A stretch of DNA of 64,000 nucleotides from Micavibrio sp. (GTDB taxonomy: Bacteria; Pseudomonadota; Alphaproteobacteria; Micavibrionales; Micavibrionaceae): NCBI GenBank assembly GCA_026989265.1, contig JALSJP010000001.1, forward strand, positions 1 through 64,000, written 5' to 3'. This document shows, in pieces, positions 37,716 to 46,777 of the stretch. The position numbers were made by a program, and so were the translations under genes. Below the pieces are notes generated by a model that was given only the letters and a program-made list of their open reading frames with translations, searched no databases and was not told the origin of the DNA. The stretch's first letter is position 1. Each line of letters begins with the position of its first letter.

Positions 37716-38894
37716 ATGGCAATGCAACGGTTTTTGTTATCTTTCATGGTGATGATGCTTTGCTTCCCCGCATTTGCAGGTGAGCCGCCCCCTGTGCCTA
37801 AAAATAAACCAAATATCCTTTTTTTTAATGAGCAAATAGATATAGAAAACAAAGAAAAACACGCCCTACAAAGCCGTATAAAAGACATTAATAATGAGCT
37901 TTCCTCTACTAAAAACAAGCTGATATCTATTGCCGAGGCAATCCAGAAAAGCGAATCTGATTTAAAAGCAGCGGAACAAAAAATCGCCAATATGGAGATT
38001 AAGAAGTCCACTTTAGAAGATTTATTAGATACAGATAGAGCCTCTATCGCAGGGCTTATACTTGCGCTGGAACGTATTCGCAGAACTCCTCCCGAAGCCA
38101 TGCTCGCCATGGATGAGCCGCCATATAAAATAGCTCAAAGCGCAATGATTATGGGCAGCATAATTCCATCTATTAACAGGCACGCAGATAAGTTAAATAA
38201 GAATTTGGAAATGCTTAGCAATGTGACTAGAGAGCTTCAGGCTGATAAAGCAATGCTTTTATCAAAATCTAATAATCTTAAATCCAAACATAAGGAAATG
38301 TCTGATTTATTGTCTAAAAGGAAGGAGCTTTACATTAAGACAAATCATGATTTAAAAGCTCGTGAAATTGCTATACAAAAAATATCTCTGCAAGCACGCA
38401 GCCTTCAAGAGCTTGTTAAGAGAATTGATAAAGAGGATGAAGAGGAGCGGCAGCGCAAAAAACTTGTGCGCATAATCAAGCTCAAGCCAGCGCAAAAAAT
38501 TATTGATGATGGAGGTGGCGCGCGCCTGCCTGTCTCTGGAATTATTCGTATATCATATAAACAAAAGGATAATGTCGGGGCGATTAGCAAAGGCATAACG
38601 ATAGAAGGACGCGAGGGAAGCATAGTGGTTGCGCCGATGAGCGGCAAAATCCAGTTTACAGGCTCGTTCAAACGCTATGGCAATATCGTAATTATAGAGC
38701 ATGCTAATAATTACCATAGTCTTGTTGCAGGGCTTGGCGAAATAGTTGCTATTGTTGGTGATTACATTAAATCAGGTGAGCCAATTGGAATATTGCCAAA
38801 TTCTTCTTTAATTCCACGCCCAACACTATATTATGAGCTTAGGAAAAATGGGAATCCCGTTAATCCTTCTGTAAAATTCCCTGAATTGGGGTAG
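37716..38894 (+). CDS. envC: EnvC-like murein hydrolase activator with degenerate LytM domain
   Basis: 392 residues. Signal peptide at 1-21 (LLSFMVMMLCFPAFAGE), two coiled-coil blocks at about 35-110 and 150-240, then a LytM (M23) domain. Zinc ligands of active M23 peptidases are missing: the third-motif HxH region reads TLYYELRKNG and the YAHL region reads SLVAGLGE. This is the EnvC pattern, where the protein activates amidases during division rather than cutting peptidoglycan. ctpA follows after 32 bp, a conserved pair. Confidence 0.88.
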   Translation: MAMQRFLLSFMVMMLCFPAFAGEPPPVPKNKPNILFFNEQIDIENKEKHALQSRIKDINNELSSTKNKLISIAEAIQKSESDLKAAEQKIANMEIKKSTLEDLLDTDRASIAGLILALERIRRTPPEAMLAMDEPPYKIAQSAMIMGSIIPSINRHADKLNKNLEMLSNVTRELQADKAMLLSKSNNLKSKHKEMSDLLSKRKELYIKTNHDLKAREIAIQKISLQARSLQELVKRIDKEDEEERQRKKLVRIIKLKPAQKIIDDGGGARLPVSGIIRISYKQKDNVGAISKGITIEGREGSIVVAPMSGKIQFTGSFKRYGNIVIIEHANNYHSLVAGLGEIVAIVGDYIKSGEPIGILPNSSLIPRPTLYYELRKNGNPVNPSVKFPELG

Positions 38895-38926
38895 GTAATT
38901 ATATTTTAAAAGGTCTTATATCTGCT

Positions 38927-40282
38927 ATGAAAAACTTTTTCCTTATTTCACTATTTAGTGCTTTTATCCTTATGGGCTGCACATTTACAACTCAAAGCTT
39001 TGCTGAGGATAAGCAGGATAATAAAGAAGGCAATGGCTATAGCGATACCTATCGCCAGCTCAATTTATTTGGTGATGTTTTTGAGCGCATCCGCGCGCAA
39101 TATGTGGAAGAAGTTGAAGATAAAGAGCTTATAGAAAATGCTCTAAATGGTATGTTATCAAGCCTTGACCCACATTCTGGCTATTTGAATGAAGAGCATT
39201 TCAAGGAAATGAGAGTTGAAACTAAGGGCGAGTTTGGCGGGCTTGGCATTGAAGTTACAATGGAAAATGGTCTTGTAAAAGTTGTATCCCCTATTGATGA
39301 TACACCTGCTTTTCGCGCAGGAATGCAGGCGGGCGATTATATTGTTAAAATCGATGATGAAGCTGTTATGGGATTGACGCTAAATGATGCGGTTAAGAAA
39401 ATGCGCGGTAAAGTCGGCGCTCCCATTGATTTACTGGTACGAAGAATCGGCGTTGATGCCCCTATAGAAGTTATAATTATCCGTGATATTATCCGCATAA
39501 AATCTGTGAAATCACGCGTAGAAGGTAATGTTGGTTATATCCGTATTACTACATTCAGTCAAAATACAGGGTCGGGCGTTAGGAAAGCTATTAAGGATAT
39601 AGAAGAGGAAATCGGCGATTCATTAGGAGGTTATGTGCTTGATTTAAGAAATAACCCTGGGGGGCTTTTATCACAAGCTATTGAAGTATCAGACATGTTC
39701 CTTGATAAGGGTGAAATAGTATCACAGCGTGGACGATATGAGGAAGATACAGAGCGCAATAACGCAACTTCTGGTGATTTGGCTAATGGCTTACCAATTG
39801 TTGTGCTTGTTAATGGTGGTTCTGCTTCTGCTTCGGAAATTGTAGCAGGGGCGTTGCAAGATCATAAGCGCGCGATTGTTCTTGGAACTCAAAGCTTTGG
39901 TAAAGGCTCGGTTCAAACGGTTATGCCGCTTCCAGGTAATGGGGCTATGCGCCTCACAACGGCTAGATATTTTACGCCGTCTGGTAACTCTATTCAAGCA
40001 ACTGGAATTACTCCCGATATTATTGTTGAGCAAGCAAAAATCGAAGGATATGGCAATAAATACCAGCGCTTGCGGGAGGCTGATTTGCGCGGAGCGCTTG
40101 ATAATGGCGATAAAGTTGAAAACAAGGAAGAAAAACTTAATAAAGCTGCCGATAATGATAATGATAAAGCTGCCGCTAAAGATAAAGATAAAGAAGAGGA
40201 GGAAGAAAAACCTTTGGATTACCAACTAACAAGGGCATTAGACCTTTTAACGGGATTGTCTCTTTATGGTGAAAAAGAATAG
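38927..40282 (+). CDS. ctpA: carboxyl-terminal processing protease (S41)
   Basis: 451 residues. N-terminal hydrophobic segment ending LMGC, a possible lipobox, so it may be a lipoprotein. The PDZ domain is at about 90-180 (GEFGGLGIEV, AGMQAGDYIVKIDDEAV). The S41 core has LRNNPGGLLSQAIEVSD, the Ser region GGSASASEIVAGAL (about 298-308) and the catalytic Lys326 in SFGKGSVQT. A highly charged low-complexity tail (about 395-430; NDNDKAAAKDKDKEEEEE) has repetitive DNA and is not part of the enzyme fold. Confidence 0.95.
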   Translation: MKNFFLISLFSAFILMGCTFTTQSFAEDKQDNKEGNGYSDTYRQLNLFGDVFERIRAQYVEEVEDKELIENALNGMLSSLDPHSGYLNEEHFKEMRVETKGEFGGLGIEVTMENGLVKVVSPIDDTPAFRAGMQAGDYIVKIDDEAVMGLTLNDAVKKMRGKVGAPIDLLVRRIGVDAPIEVIIIRDIIRIKSVKSRVEGNVGYIRITTFSQNTGSGVRKAIKDIEEEIGDSLGGYVLDLRNNPGGLLSQAIEVSDMFLDKGEIVSQRGRYEEDTERNNATSGDLANGLPIVVLVNGGSASASEIVAGALQDHKRAIVLGTQSFGKGSVQTVMPLPGNGAMRLTTARYFTPSGNSIQATGITPDIIVEQAKIEGYGNKYQRLREADLRGALDNGDKVENKEEKLNKAADNDNDKAAAKDKDKEEEEEKPLDYQLTRALDLLTGLSLYGEKE

Positions 40283-40298
40283 TGATTTGAGCTAAAAT

Positions 40299-41402
40299 AT
40301 GGATATAGCAAAATTAAAAGCATCAATACCAGAAATTAACTATGATTTGTTGCGTTATAGATTGAGTGTGGCTAAAACTGCTCTTACACAAATATATAAG
40401 CAAATAGATATCAAGTGGTTAGCTATCTCCGTGGGGGGCGTTTCTGTAGTCTATGCCCTGCTCTTCTTATATGTATATATTAGCGGCGCTTCCTATGTTT
40501 TGAAGCTAGAAAGCAAACTTGCCTCTGAAATTGTTGCAGTTGAATATATTGAGCAAGAAATTATTATTGCAAAAAATGTGGATAATTCCACCAAAGATAT
40601 AGTAATAGAAGGCCTATATGAGGAAAGTAAGTTTGGAAATCTGCCTATAATAGGTGAAAATGATAAGCTCACTAGCTTTAGAGCATACCAGACTCCATTT
40701 GAATTCCATAACGCACTCAAGCCAATTATATCATTTATGATTACTGATTATGGATTATCAAAGGAGCAATCAAAGGCCGCCCTTGATTTACTTCCTAAGG
40801 AGGTATCATTTATGCTGTCTCCCTATGCGGCACTTCCTGATGAGTGGGTCAGAATGGCGCGAGAGAAAGGTCATGAGGTTTGGATGATGCTCCCTATTCA
40901 AAATAATAAAATGGCAGATGCAGGTAAAAATACAATATTTCACCATGCCTCGCCTAACAAAAAAATAGAGACGATGAAGCGCTCAATGGCACGCTCTAGC
41001 GGATATGTTGGGCTTGCTAGCTATATTGATGAAGGCATAAATAGTGCAAAGCCTGATTATATTAGGCTTGCCGATGAAATTTATGACCGCGGGCTTGGTT
41101 ATTTTGAGTTAAACCCTAATGCCCCTATTGTTATAAAAAACAGAGCTTTTGTAAAGTCTGCGCCATATATAAAAGCCGATCTTGAGATATTCAAAATAAA
41201 GGGAGCCGATAACTCATTCGAAGCACTAGAACTCATTGCAAACAACAAGGGAAATGCCGTTGCTGTTATTCCTAGCTATCCTAATACCATCAAAAATCTA
41301 GCTATTTGGATTACAAAAATAGCACAAAGCGATTACATAATAGCACCCGTTTCTGCTGTTAATGACCTTCAACTTAGCAGAGCAAAAAACTATGATAAGT
41401 AA
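40299..41402 (+). CDS. divergent polysaccharide deacetylase family membrane protein
   Basis: 367 residues. One membrane helix at about 45-65 (AISVGGVSVVYALLFLYVY), then a periplasmic domain like the divergent polysaccharide deacetylases (YibQ type): ISFMITDYGLSKEQSKAALDLLPKEVSFMLSP, EKGHEVWMMLPIQ, and SSGYVGLASYIDEG. In YibQ-type proteins the first block is usually VIDDLG; ITDYG here is a variation. Substrate unknown. It follows ctpA, as commonly seen, and overlaps rppH. Confidence 0.82.
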   Translation: MDIAKLKASIPEINYDLLRYRLSVAKTALTQIYKQIDIKWLAISVGGVSVVYALLFLYVYISGASYVLKLESKLASEIVAVEYIEQEIIIAKNVDNSTKDIVIEGLYEESKFGNLPIIGENDKLTSFRAYQTPFEFHNALKPIISFMITDYGLSKEQSKAALDLLPKEVSFMLSPYAALPDEWVRMAREKGHEVWMMLPIQNNKMADAGKNTIFHHASPNKKIETMKRSMARSSGYVGLASYIDEGINSAKPDYIRLADEIYDRGLGYFELNPNAPIVIKNRAFVKSAPYIKADLEIFKIKGADNSFEALELIANNKGNAVAVIPSYPNTIKNLAIWITKIAQSDYIIAPVSAVNDLQLSRAKNYDK

Positions 41403-41859
41403 AGACTTGCTTGAATATCGCCCTTGCGTTGGCATTGCTTTATTTAATAACAAAGGTCACGTCTTTGTCGGGGAGCGAATAGATACGCCAAATGCTTGGC
41501 AAATGCCACAAGGTGGAATTGATGAAGGCGAAGACGTATCATCCGCCGCTCTGCGCGAGCTATCAGAAGAAATTGGTACAAGCAAAGTTGAAATATTAAA
41601 AATTGCTGATAAAAAGATTAGATATGACCTGCCTGATCGTCTGATATCAACGCTTTGGAATGGCAAGTATCGCGGTCAGGAGCAAATATGGGTTGCTGCG
41701 CGCTTTACTGGTTTGGATAGTGATATAGACTTAAATGCGTTTGATATTCCAGAATTTATCTCATGGCAATGGGTGGAATTATCCGAAATACTGAATTTAA
41801 TAGTTCCATTTAAACGTGAGATTTACCGCGATGTTATCAAAATGTTCGGTGATATTTAA
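41392..41859 (+). CDS. rppH: RNA pyrophosphohydrolase (Nudix)
   Basis: Removes pyrophosphate from mRNA 5' ends to trigger decay. The Nudix box [20 protein letters not shown] plus IG fits G-x5-E-x7-REUXEEXGU exactly. [23 protein letters not shown] and [12 protein letters not shown] are RppH-specific. The ATG at 41392 is chosen because YRPCVG follows closely as in orthologues; an ATG at 41362 would add 10 residues. Overlaps the upstream gene by 11 bp and the convergent tolB by 4 bp. Confidence 0.94.
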   Translation: MISKDLLEYRPCVGIALFNNKGHVFVGERIDTPNAWQMPQGGIDEGEDVSSAALRELSEEIGTSKVEILKIADKKIRYDLPDRLISTLWNGKYRGQEQIWVAARFTGLDSDIDLNAFDIPEFISWQWVELSEILNLIVPFKREIYRDVIKMFGDI

Positions 41860-43172
41860 GGATTTATAGGCGACCAAGCGGGGTCAGATCCATCATTGGG
41901 CGTTTGCAGCCAACGCTCATTATATCCTGTAATATCAATAGTATAGAGCCTTGCTGTGCGACCAGTTTTTGACGGGGTTTCCTTGAAATAGGTAAGAACG
42001 CGACCGTTCGGCGACCAGCTAGGACCTTCCACATGATAAGCATTTGTGATTAAACGCTCACCCGTTCCATCGGGGCGAATTACCCCAATATAAAATTTCC
42101 CTTTATACATGCGGGTAAAGGCAATCAAATCACCGCGCGGCGACCAAACAGGATTAGCATAACGCCCCTTACCAAAAGTAATGCGATCAATTCCAGATCC
42201 ATCAACTTGCATAATATATAGCTGTTGCGAGCCTCCGCGGTCTGACTCAAATACAATTTGCTTGGCATCAGGGGAATAAGAAGGCGAGGTTTCAATAGAT
42301 GAATTACTAGTCATGCGTTTGATTTTGCGCGTGTTTAAATCCATAACAAAAATATCGGTGTTACCATTTTTTGCCATACTCATAACAAGGCTCTGCCCAT
42401 TGGGAGAAAATCTTGGCGCGAACGTCATGCCAGAAAAATGCCCAAGCGCTTCATTTGAACCAGTATTTATGTCATATAGATATACTTGCGGCTTTCCGCC
42501 CTTATAGGACATATAAGTTATACGCTGCGTTTCGGGGGAAAAGCGCGGCGTTAAGACGAGATAGCTTCCATCTGTTAGATATTTATGATTTGCGCCGTCC
42601 TGATCCATAATGGCAAGGCGTTTTATGCGTTTATTGGACGCTCCTTTTTCCGAAATATATACAATGCGAGTGTCGAAATATCCATTTTCGCCCGTCAAGC
42701 GTTTGTAAATCTCATCAGACATAATATGAGCTATGCGCCGCCAATTTTCAGGCGTTGTAGTATATGCCATGCCGATTAATTGTTGCTGTGATATCACATC
42801 CCATAGGCGGAATTCAACGCGAGTTTTTCCATTCTCACCTATTGTAATGTTACCAGATACGACAGCCTCACCGCCAGTTGCACGCCATTCAGGAAATCTT
42901 ATCCCCTCACGAAATATAGAGCTTGGCATTTGCACAAATGCATTAGAGTTAATCAATCGGAAAAGCCCTGATTTCTCCAAATTCTCGCGCACAATATTGG
43001 GGATATCTTTGGCTAGTTTATCAAATGCAGGGGCATCGGAATCGGCATGAAAGTCACTAATCGCAATTGGGCGCGGTTTAAACGTTCCTTGAGTGATTGT
43101 GGCAACCATTTCTTGCGCCATTGCTGCGCTAGGAGCTAGTATCAATATTATAAATAATAAAATTCGGAGCAT
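41856..43172 (-). CDS. tolB: Tol-Pal system beta-propeller protein TolB
   Basis: Periplasmic part of the Tol-Pal machine. 438 residues. Signal peptide at 1-19 ([16 protein letters not shown]), an N-terminal domain with [12 protein letters not shown], then a six-bladed propeller with repeated [33 protein letters not shown] and [10 protein letters not shown] blades. Downstream it meets convergent rppH with a 4-bp overlap, so pal, which usually follows tolB, is not here. Confidence 0.96.
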   Translation of the reverse strand: MLRILLFIILILAPSAAMAQEMVATITQGTFKPRPIAISDFHADSDAPAFDKLAKDIPNIVRENLEKSGLFRLINSNAFVQMPSSIFREGIRFPEWRATGGEAVVSGNITIGENGKTRVEFRLWDVISQQQLIGMAYTTTPENWRRIAHIMSDEIYKRLTGENGYFDTRIVYISEKGASNKRIKRLAIMDQDGANHKYLTDGSYLVLTPRFSPETQRITYMSYKGGKPQVYLYDINTGSNEALGHFSGMTFAPRFSPNGQSLVMSMAKNGNTDIFVMDLNTRKIKRMTSNSSIETSPSYSPDAKQIVFESDRGGSQQLYIMQVDGSGIDRITFGKGRYANPVWSPRGDLIAFTRMYKGKFYIGVIRPDGTGERLITNAYHVEGPSWSPNGRVLTYFKETPSKTGRTARLYTIDITGYNERWLQTPNDGSDPAWSPINP

Positions 43173-43231
43173 GACTTAAATTCTCTTTTTTCAATGAAAG
43201 AATAACAACGCGTAAGTGAAAAGTAAAGATA

Positions 43232-44059
43232 CTACAGCATATTACTGGGGTCGAATATATATCTAAATTTCTTCCATCTTTCGTATTTTTCAGGTGGCAG
43301 GTTAAGCGTTGAGCATCGCGGGTTTAACAATGCTCGCCGCGCCGCCTCTGCCGCCGCCCTGAAATGGCTATCAGAATTATATTGCGCTTGGTCTATTATT
43401 TGGACATCCATCACGCTTCTATCTTGAGCTACAAACACAAAAAGCTCAACAATAAGGTTGTGGGCATCGCGCCCGCCAGCATTAACATTCCAGCATGGCT
43501 GCACCCCTTGATTAAGAGCGGCAATTTCACTGCGCGTCATTTGTTTAGAAAAATCAGCGATTTGTGATATAGGCTCTTGTGATATCTGCTTGTGGTCTGG
43601 CGTTTGCTCCTGCGGCTCATCGGGGGTTAAGCTCTTTAAAAGGCTGGTGAAATCCCCGCTATTATTTGGCTTTTCAGGTTTTTTCTCAACAGGCTTTTCA
43701 GGCTTACGCGGCTTGTTTCTAGGTTTTGGCGGCTTTTTGATTATATTCTTATCAAGAAGCTTAGGCTCTGTTTTCTCGGGGGGGAGTGGCACATCATTTA
43801 TTTCAGGCTCTGCCACTATTTCCTTAAGCGGCACGCGCTCGGGCGGTTTTTCATCTTTGTTATAAACTGGTTTTGGCTTTGCTGGTTCTTTATTTGTTTG
43901 GTTAAGCTCATCTAAATCCGCAAGCTCAACAGTTATTGCCATTTCTATAGGCTTGATATCTCTAGCGAAATGCGGAAGCCCCACACTTGCCAAGATAAAA
44001 ATCCCCACATGAAATGCAATAGAGTAAAATGCAGCCATTTTCATATTATTATAATTCAT
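43232..44059 (-). CDS. tolA: TolA-like cell envelope protein
   Basis: 275 residues. One membrane helix at about 9-28 (AFYSIAFHVGIFILASVGLPHF), then a Pro/Lys/Glu-rich stretch (about 55-135; EKPPERVPLKE, KKPPKPRNKPRKPEKP) spanning the periplasm and a C-terminal TonB/TolA-like domain with QGVQPCWNVNAGGRDAHNLI and LNPRCSTLNLPPEKYERWK. It connects TolQR to TolB/Pal at the outer membrane. It lies 18 bp after tolR in the tolQRAB order. Confidence 0.92.
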   Translation of the reverse strand: MNYNNMKMAAFYSIAFHVGIFILASVGLPHFARDIKPIEMAITVELADLDELNQTNKEPAKPKPVYNKDEKPPERVPLKEIVAEPEINDVPLPPEKTEPKLLDKNIIKKPPKPRNKPRKPEKPVEKKPEKPNNSGDFTSLLKSLTPDEPQEQTPDHKQISQEPISQIADFSKQMTRSEIAALNQGVQPCWNVNAGGRDAHNLIVELFVFVAQDRSVMDVQIIDQAQYNSDSHFRAAAEAARRALLNPRCSTLNLPPEKYERWKKFRYIFDPSNML

Positions 44060-44077
44060 AACTATGAAATCCTGACA

Positions 44078-44518
44078 TTATTTAGGCTTGGAAATCAGGG
44101 CAACTTTGCGAAAGCCTGCTGCATTTAGCAATCCCAAAACCTCCATAATAGCGCCATAGGAAATTTCTTGATCGCCGCGCACGTAAATTCTGCGCTCCTC
44201 ATCGCCCTCCATCATGGGTTTTAATATGGAAACTAGCGCGACCTTCTTGATTTTCGTTTCAGATATGTAAATCTCCCCATCTTTGTCAAGGGTGATTTCA
44301 ATGGGCTTATTGTTATGCTCTTGCAATGACTTAGCCTTACTATTTGGCAGGTCAATAGGAACGCCAGCAGTTAATAGCGGCGCGGAAACCATAAATATGA
44401 TGAGCAAAACCAGCATCACATCAACCATAGGAGTGACATTTATCTCGGCAATTGGGCGGTAATGCCCGCCTGCTTTGCGCCCTCGCCCGCGTGATTTATT
44501 TGATAGAGATGCTCCCAT
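44078..44518 (-). CDS. tolR: TolR (ExbD family)
   Basis: 146 residues. One membrane helix (about 28-48: VDVMLVLLIIFMVSAPLL) containing the conserved Asp of EINVTPMVDVMLVLLIIFMV, which couples proton flow. The periplasmic part has IYVRGDQEISYGAIMEVLGLLNAAGFRKVALIS. The start overlaps the tolQ stop by one base (TAATG). Confidence 0.95.
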   Translation of the reverse strand: MGASLSNKSRGRGRKAGGHYRPIAEINVTPMVDVMLVLLIIFMVSAPLLTAGVPIDLPNSKAKSLQEHNNKPIEITLDKDGEIYISETKIKKVALVSILKPMMEGDEERRIYVRGDQEISYGAIMEVLGLLNAAGFRKVALISKPK

Positions 44519-45270
44519 TACATTTTCTTCCCCAAAACACTAGATTCCTGTGCATCCAAATGCCGTGATAAAATAGCGGAAAATTCATCTGTAAAAGCTT
44601 CCAGTCTATCGGCATATTTATTGAGCTTATTTGACAAAACATTATAAGCAATTGCCGCGGGAATCGCCGCAACCAAGCCAATTGCCGTTGCAAATAATGC
44701 CTCAGCAATACCAGGTGCAACAACGGCAAGGCTAGTATTATTAGTAGCAGCGATAGCGGTAAAGCTGTTCATTATTCCCCAAACAGTACCCAAAAGCCCA
44801 ATAAAGGGCGCGCTTGAAGCAACGCTTGCCAGAAATGTCATGCCACTTTCAAGGTGGTTCATCTCACGCCCGATAGCAACCGACATTGAACGCTCAACCC
44901 GCCCGCGAAGGCTTGTTTGCAGGCTTTGGTTAGATGGAACTCCGCCCGCAACCCCTGCTCGCCATTCATCCATGCCAGCGGTAAAAGTACTTAGCATTGG
45001 GTCTTCTTTGCTCTTTTTAACGCGGTCATATATTTTGTCCAAAGCTTCACCTGACCAGAAATTATCCTCAAAACGTTTGGCTCTTCGGTTTAATTTTGCA
45101 AGAAGGCTGCGCTTTTGAAATATAATTGTCCAGCTCCAAATAGAGGCAGCAATTAAAGATATCATTATCATCTTAACCACTATATCCGCTTGCATGAATA
45201 GAGCCATCGCGCTCATATCATGCGCCGCCGCTGCCCCGCCTAGGCTTTGTGTTATGATTTCTACTGACAT
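44518..45270 (-). CDS. tolQ: TolQ (ExbB family)
   Basis: 250 residues, three membrane helices: about 32-50 (VKMIMISLIAASIWSWTIIF), about 148-168 (FLASVASSAPFIGLLGTVWG) and about 188-210 (PGIAEALFATAIGLVAAIPA). Proton-motive partner of TolR. Typical conserved residues appear in GLLGTVWGIMNSF and ATAIGLVAAIPAAI. ybgC lies 31 bp upstream. Confidence 0.96.
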   Translation of the reverse strand: MSVEIITQSLGGAAAAHDMSAMALFMQADIVVKMIMISLIAASIWSWTIIFQKRSLLAKLNRRAKRFEDNFWSGEALDKIYDRVKKSKEDPMLSTFTAGMDEWRAGVAGGVPSNQSLQTSLRGRVERSMSVAIGREMNHLESGMTFLASVASSAPFIGLLGTVWGIMNSFTAIAATNNTSLAVVAPGIAEALFATAIGLVAAIPAAIAYNVLSNKLNKYADRLEAFTDEFSAILSRHLDAQESSVLGKKM

Positions 45271-45301
45271 TATATTTGATCCTTTATTGAATAAATAATA
45301 G

Positions 45302-45712
45302 TTATACGTTTTCTATATAAAGACTAAAAGCCTCTTTTATATTTTTTGGTAATCGCACTGGCTTATAGTTATCAACATCAACGCAAACCAGCACTACGCT
45401 TATATCTGCAATCATAACATCCCCTTTAAATATGGGTTGGTGCATTATAAATGAGGAGTTTTTAAACTCGGTTATTGTGGTTTTTACTTGCAGCGAGTCA
45501 TCAAGATGTGCGGTTTTAAGGTAGTCTATTTCGATGTGTCGGACAACAAATATCACGCCCACATTTTTGTGTAGCTCACTGTTTTTAAAGCCAATATCGC
45601 GCAGAAATTCAGTGCGCGCACGTTCTGCAAATTTAAGGTAATTAGCATGATATACAATCCCGCCAGCGTCGGTATCTTCGTAATACACGCGTATGTTCAT
45701 GTTATGTTTCAT
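45302..45712 (-). CDS. ybgC: YbgC/tol-pal associated acyl-CoA thioesterase
   Basis: Hotdog-fold thioesterase found at the start of tol operons. IRVYYEDTDAGGIVYHANYLKFAERARTEFL holds the catalytic Asp. The ATG at 45712 has AGGAG (minus strand of 45722-45726) at about 9-nt spacing, whereas the ATG at 45721 lies directly against that site and the one at 45700 lacks one; 136 residues result. The start region coincides with a parS-like sequence, so base choice there may be constrained by ParB binding. ruvB ends just upstream. Confidence 0.92.
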   Translation of the reverse strand: MKHNMNIRVYYEDTDAGGIVYHANYLKFAERARTEFLRDIGFKNSELHKNVGVIFVVRHIEIDYLKTAHLDDSLQVKTTITEFKNSSFIMHQPIFKGDVMIADISVVLVCVDVDNYKPVRLPKNIKEAFSLYIENV

Positions 45713-45720
45713 GTGAAACA
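45705..45720. promoter_or_regulatory. parS-like ParB binding site
   Basis: TGTTTCATGTGAAACA differs from the widely conserved parS consensus TGTTTCACGTGAAACA at one position. It is imperfectly palindromic, 16 bp, and overlaps the start region of ybgC. A 15/16 match is very unlikely by chance in 64 kb (about four orders of magnitude below one expected copy on simple composition). Such sites normally cluster near the replication origin and nucleate ParB and SMC loading; whether ParB binds this one is untested. Confidence 0.65.
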
Positions 45721-45724
45721 TCTC

Positions 45725-46777
45725 CTATTTATCTAATAAATCTAACTGCTCTGTACTTTGTTTTGGTGGTTTTATGCCTAGATATTCAAAGCCCTTAAGG
45801 GATATTATGCGCCCGCGCGGGGTGCGCTGAACAAACCCTTGCTGCATCAAATATGGCTCTATCACATCCTCGATCATATCCCGCCCTTCTGATAGCACGG
45901 CTGCTATAGTCTCAACCCCGACAGGCCCGCCGCCATAATTTTCGATAATGCAGCTCATATATTTACGATCCATAGCATCAAGACCAGAGGCATCAACATC
46001 AAGGCGGCTTAGAGCTTTATCTACAAGCTCGTGGCTTGCTTGGGATAGATCTGAGGCATGGAAGAAATCACGAACTCGCCTTGTTAGCCGCCCTGCTATT
46101 CGAGGAGTTCCGCGCGCTCTACGGGCAATTTCAAGCGCCGCGTCATCGTTTAAATCCATATCAAGCAAACGCGCCGTTCTTGCTACAATTTGCGCTAGCT
46201 CTTGGCTGCTATAGAATTCGAGACGTAGCGGAATGCCAAAGCGATCACGCAAAGGATTGCTAAGCAGCCCGCTCCTAGTCGTTGCGCCAACAAGGGTAAA
46301 TGGCGCAAGGTCAATTTGAACAGAGCGAGCAGCAGGCCCTTCCCCAATTATAAGGTCAAGCTTATGATCTTCCATCGCGGGGTATAAAATTTCCTCAACC
46401 GCAGGGTTAAGCCTATGAATTTCATCAATAAACAGCACATCGTTAGGCTGTAAGTTAGTGAGAATAGCCGCCAAGTCCCCTGATTTTGCAATCACAGGCC
46501 CTGAGGTGCTACGAAACCCTACGCCAAGCTCCTTCGCAACAATTTGCGCCAAAGTGGTTTTACCTAAACCCGGAGGCCCAAAAAATAGCGCGTGATCCAT
46601 AGCCTCACCGCGCGCGCGCGCGGCATTTATAAAGACCTGCAAATTCTCTCGCAAGGCAGGTTGCCCTATAAATTCATCCAATGATAGCGGGCGAAGCGCA
46701 CCTTCTGATGATGGCTCGTCTGGTTTTTGCTCGCGCTCTAATTCTGGATTTTTTTTATCTTGTTCAAATTCATTCAT
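45725..46777 (-). CDS. ruvB: Holliday junction branch migration helicase RuvB
   Basis: AAA+ motor of the RuvABC resolvasome. 350 residues. [12 protein letters not shown] at the N-terminus, Walker [10 protein letters not shown], Walker B LFIDEIHR, sensor GATTRSGLL and the C-terminal winged helix FVQRTPRGR. Its ATG overlaps the stop of the preceding repeat ORF by 4 bp (ATGA), so its translation may depend on that ORF. Its own upstream ribosome binding site would fall in the repeat ORF tail. Confidence 0.97.
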   Translation of the reverse strand: MNEFEQDKKNPELEREQKPDEPSSEGALRPLSLDEFIGQPALRENLQVFINAARARGEAMDHALFFGPPGLGKTTLAQIVAKELGVGFRSTSGPVIAKSGDLAAILTNLQPNDVLFIDEIHRLNPAVEEILYPAMEDHKLDLIIGEGPAARSVQIDLAPFTLVGATTRSGLLSNPLRDRFGIPLRLEFYSSQELAQIVARTARLLDMDLNDDAALEIARRARGTPRIAGRLTRRVRDFFHASDLSQASHELVDKALSRLDVDASGLDAMDRKYMSCIIENYGGGPVGVETIAAVLSEGRDMIEDVIEPYLMQQGFVQRTPRGRIISLKGFEYLGIKPPKQSTEQLDLLDK

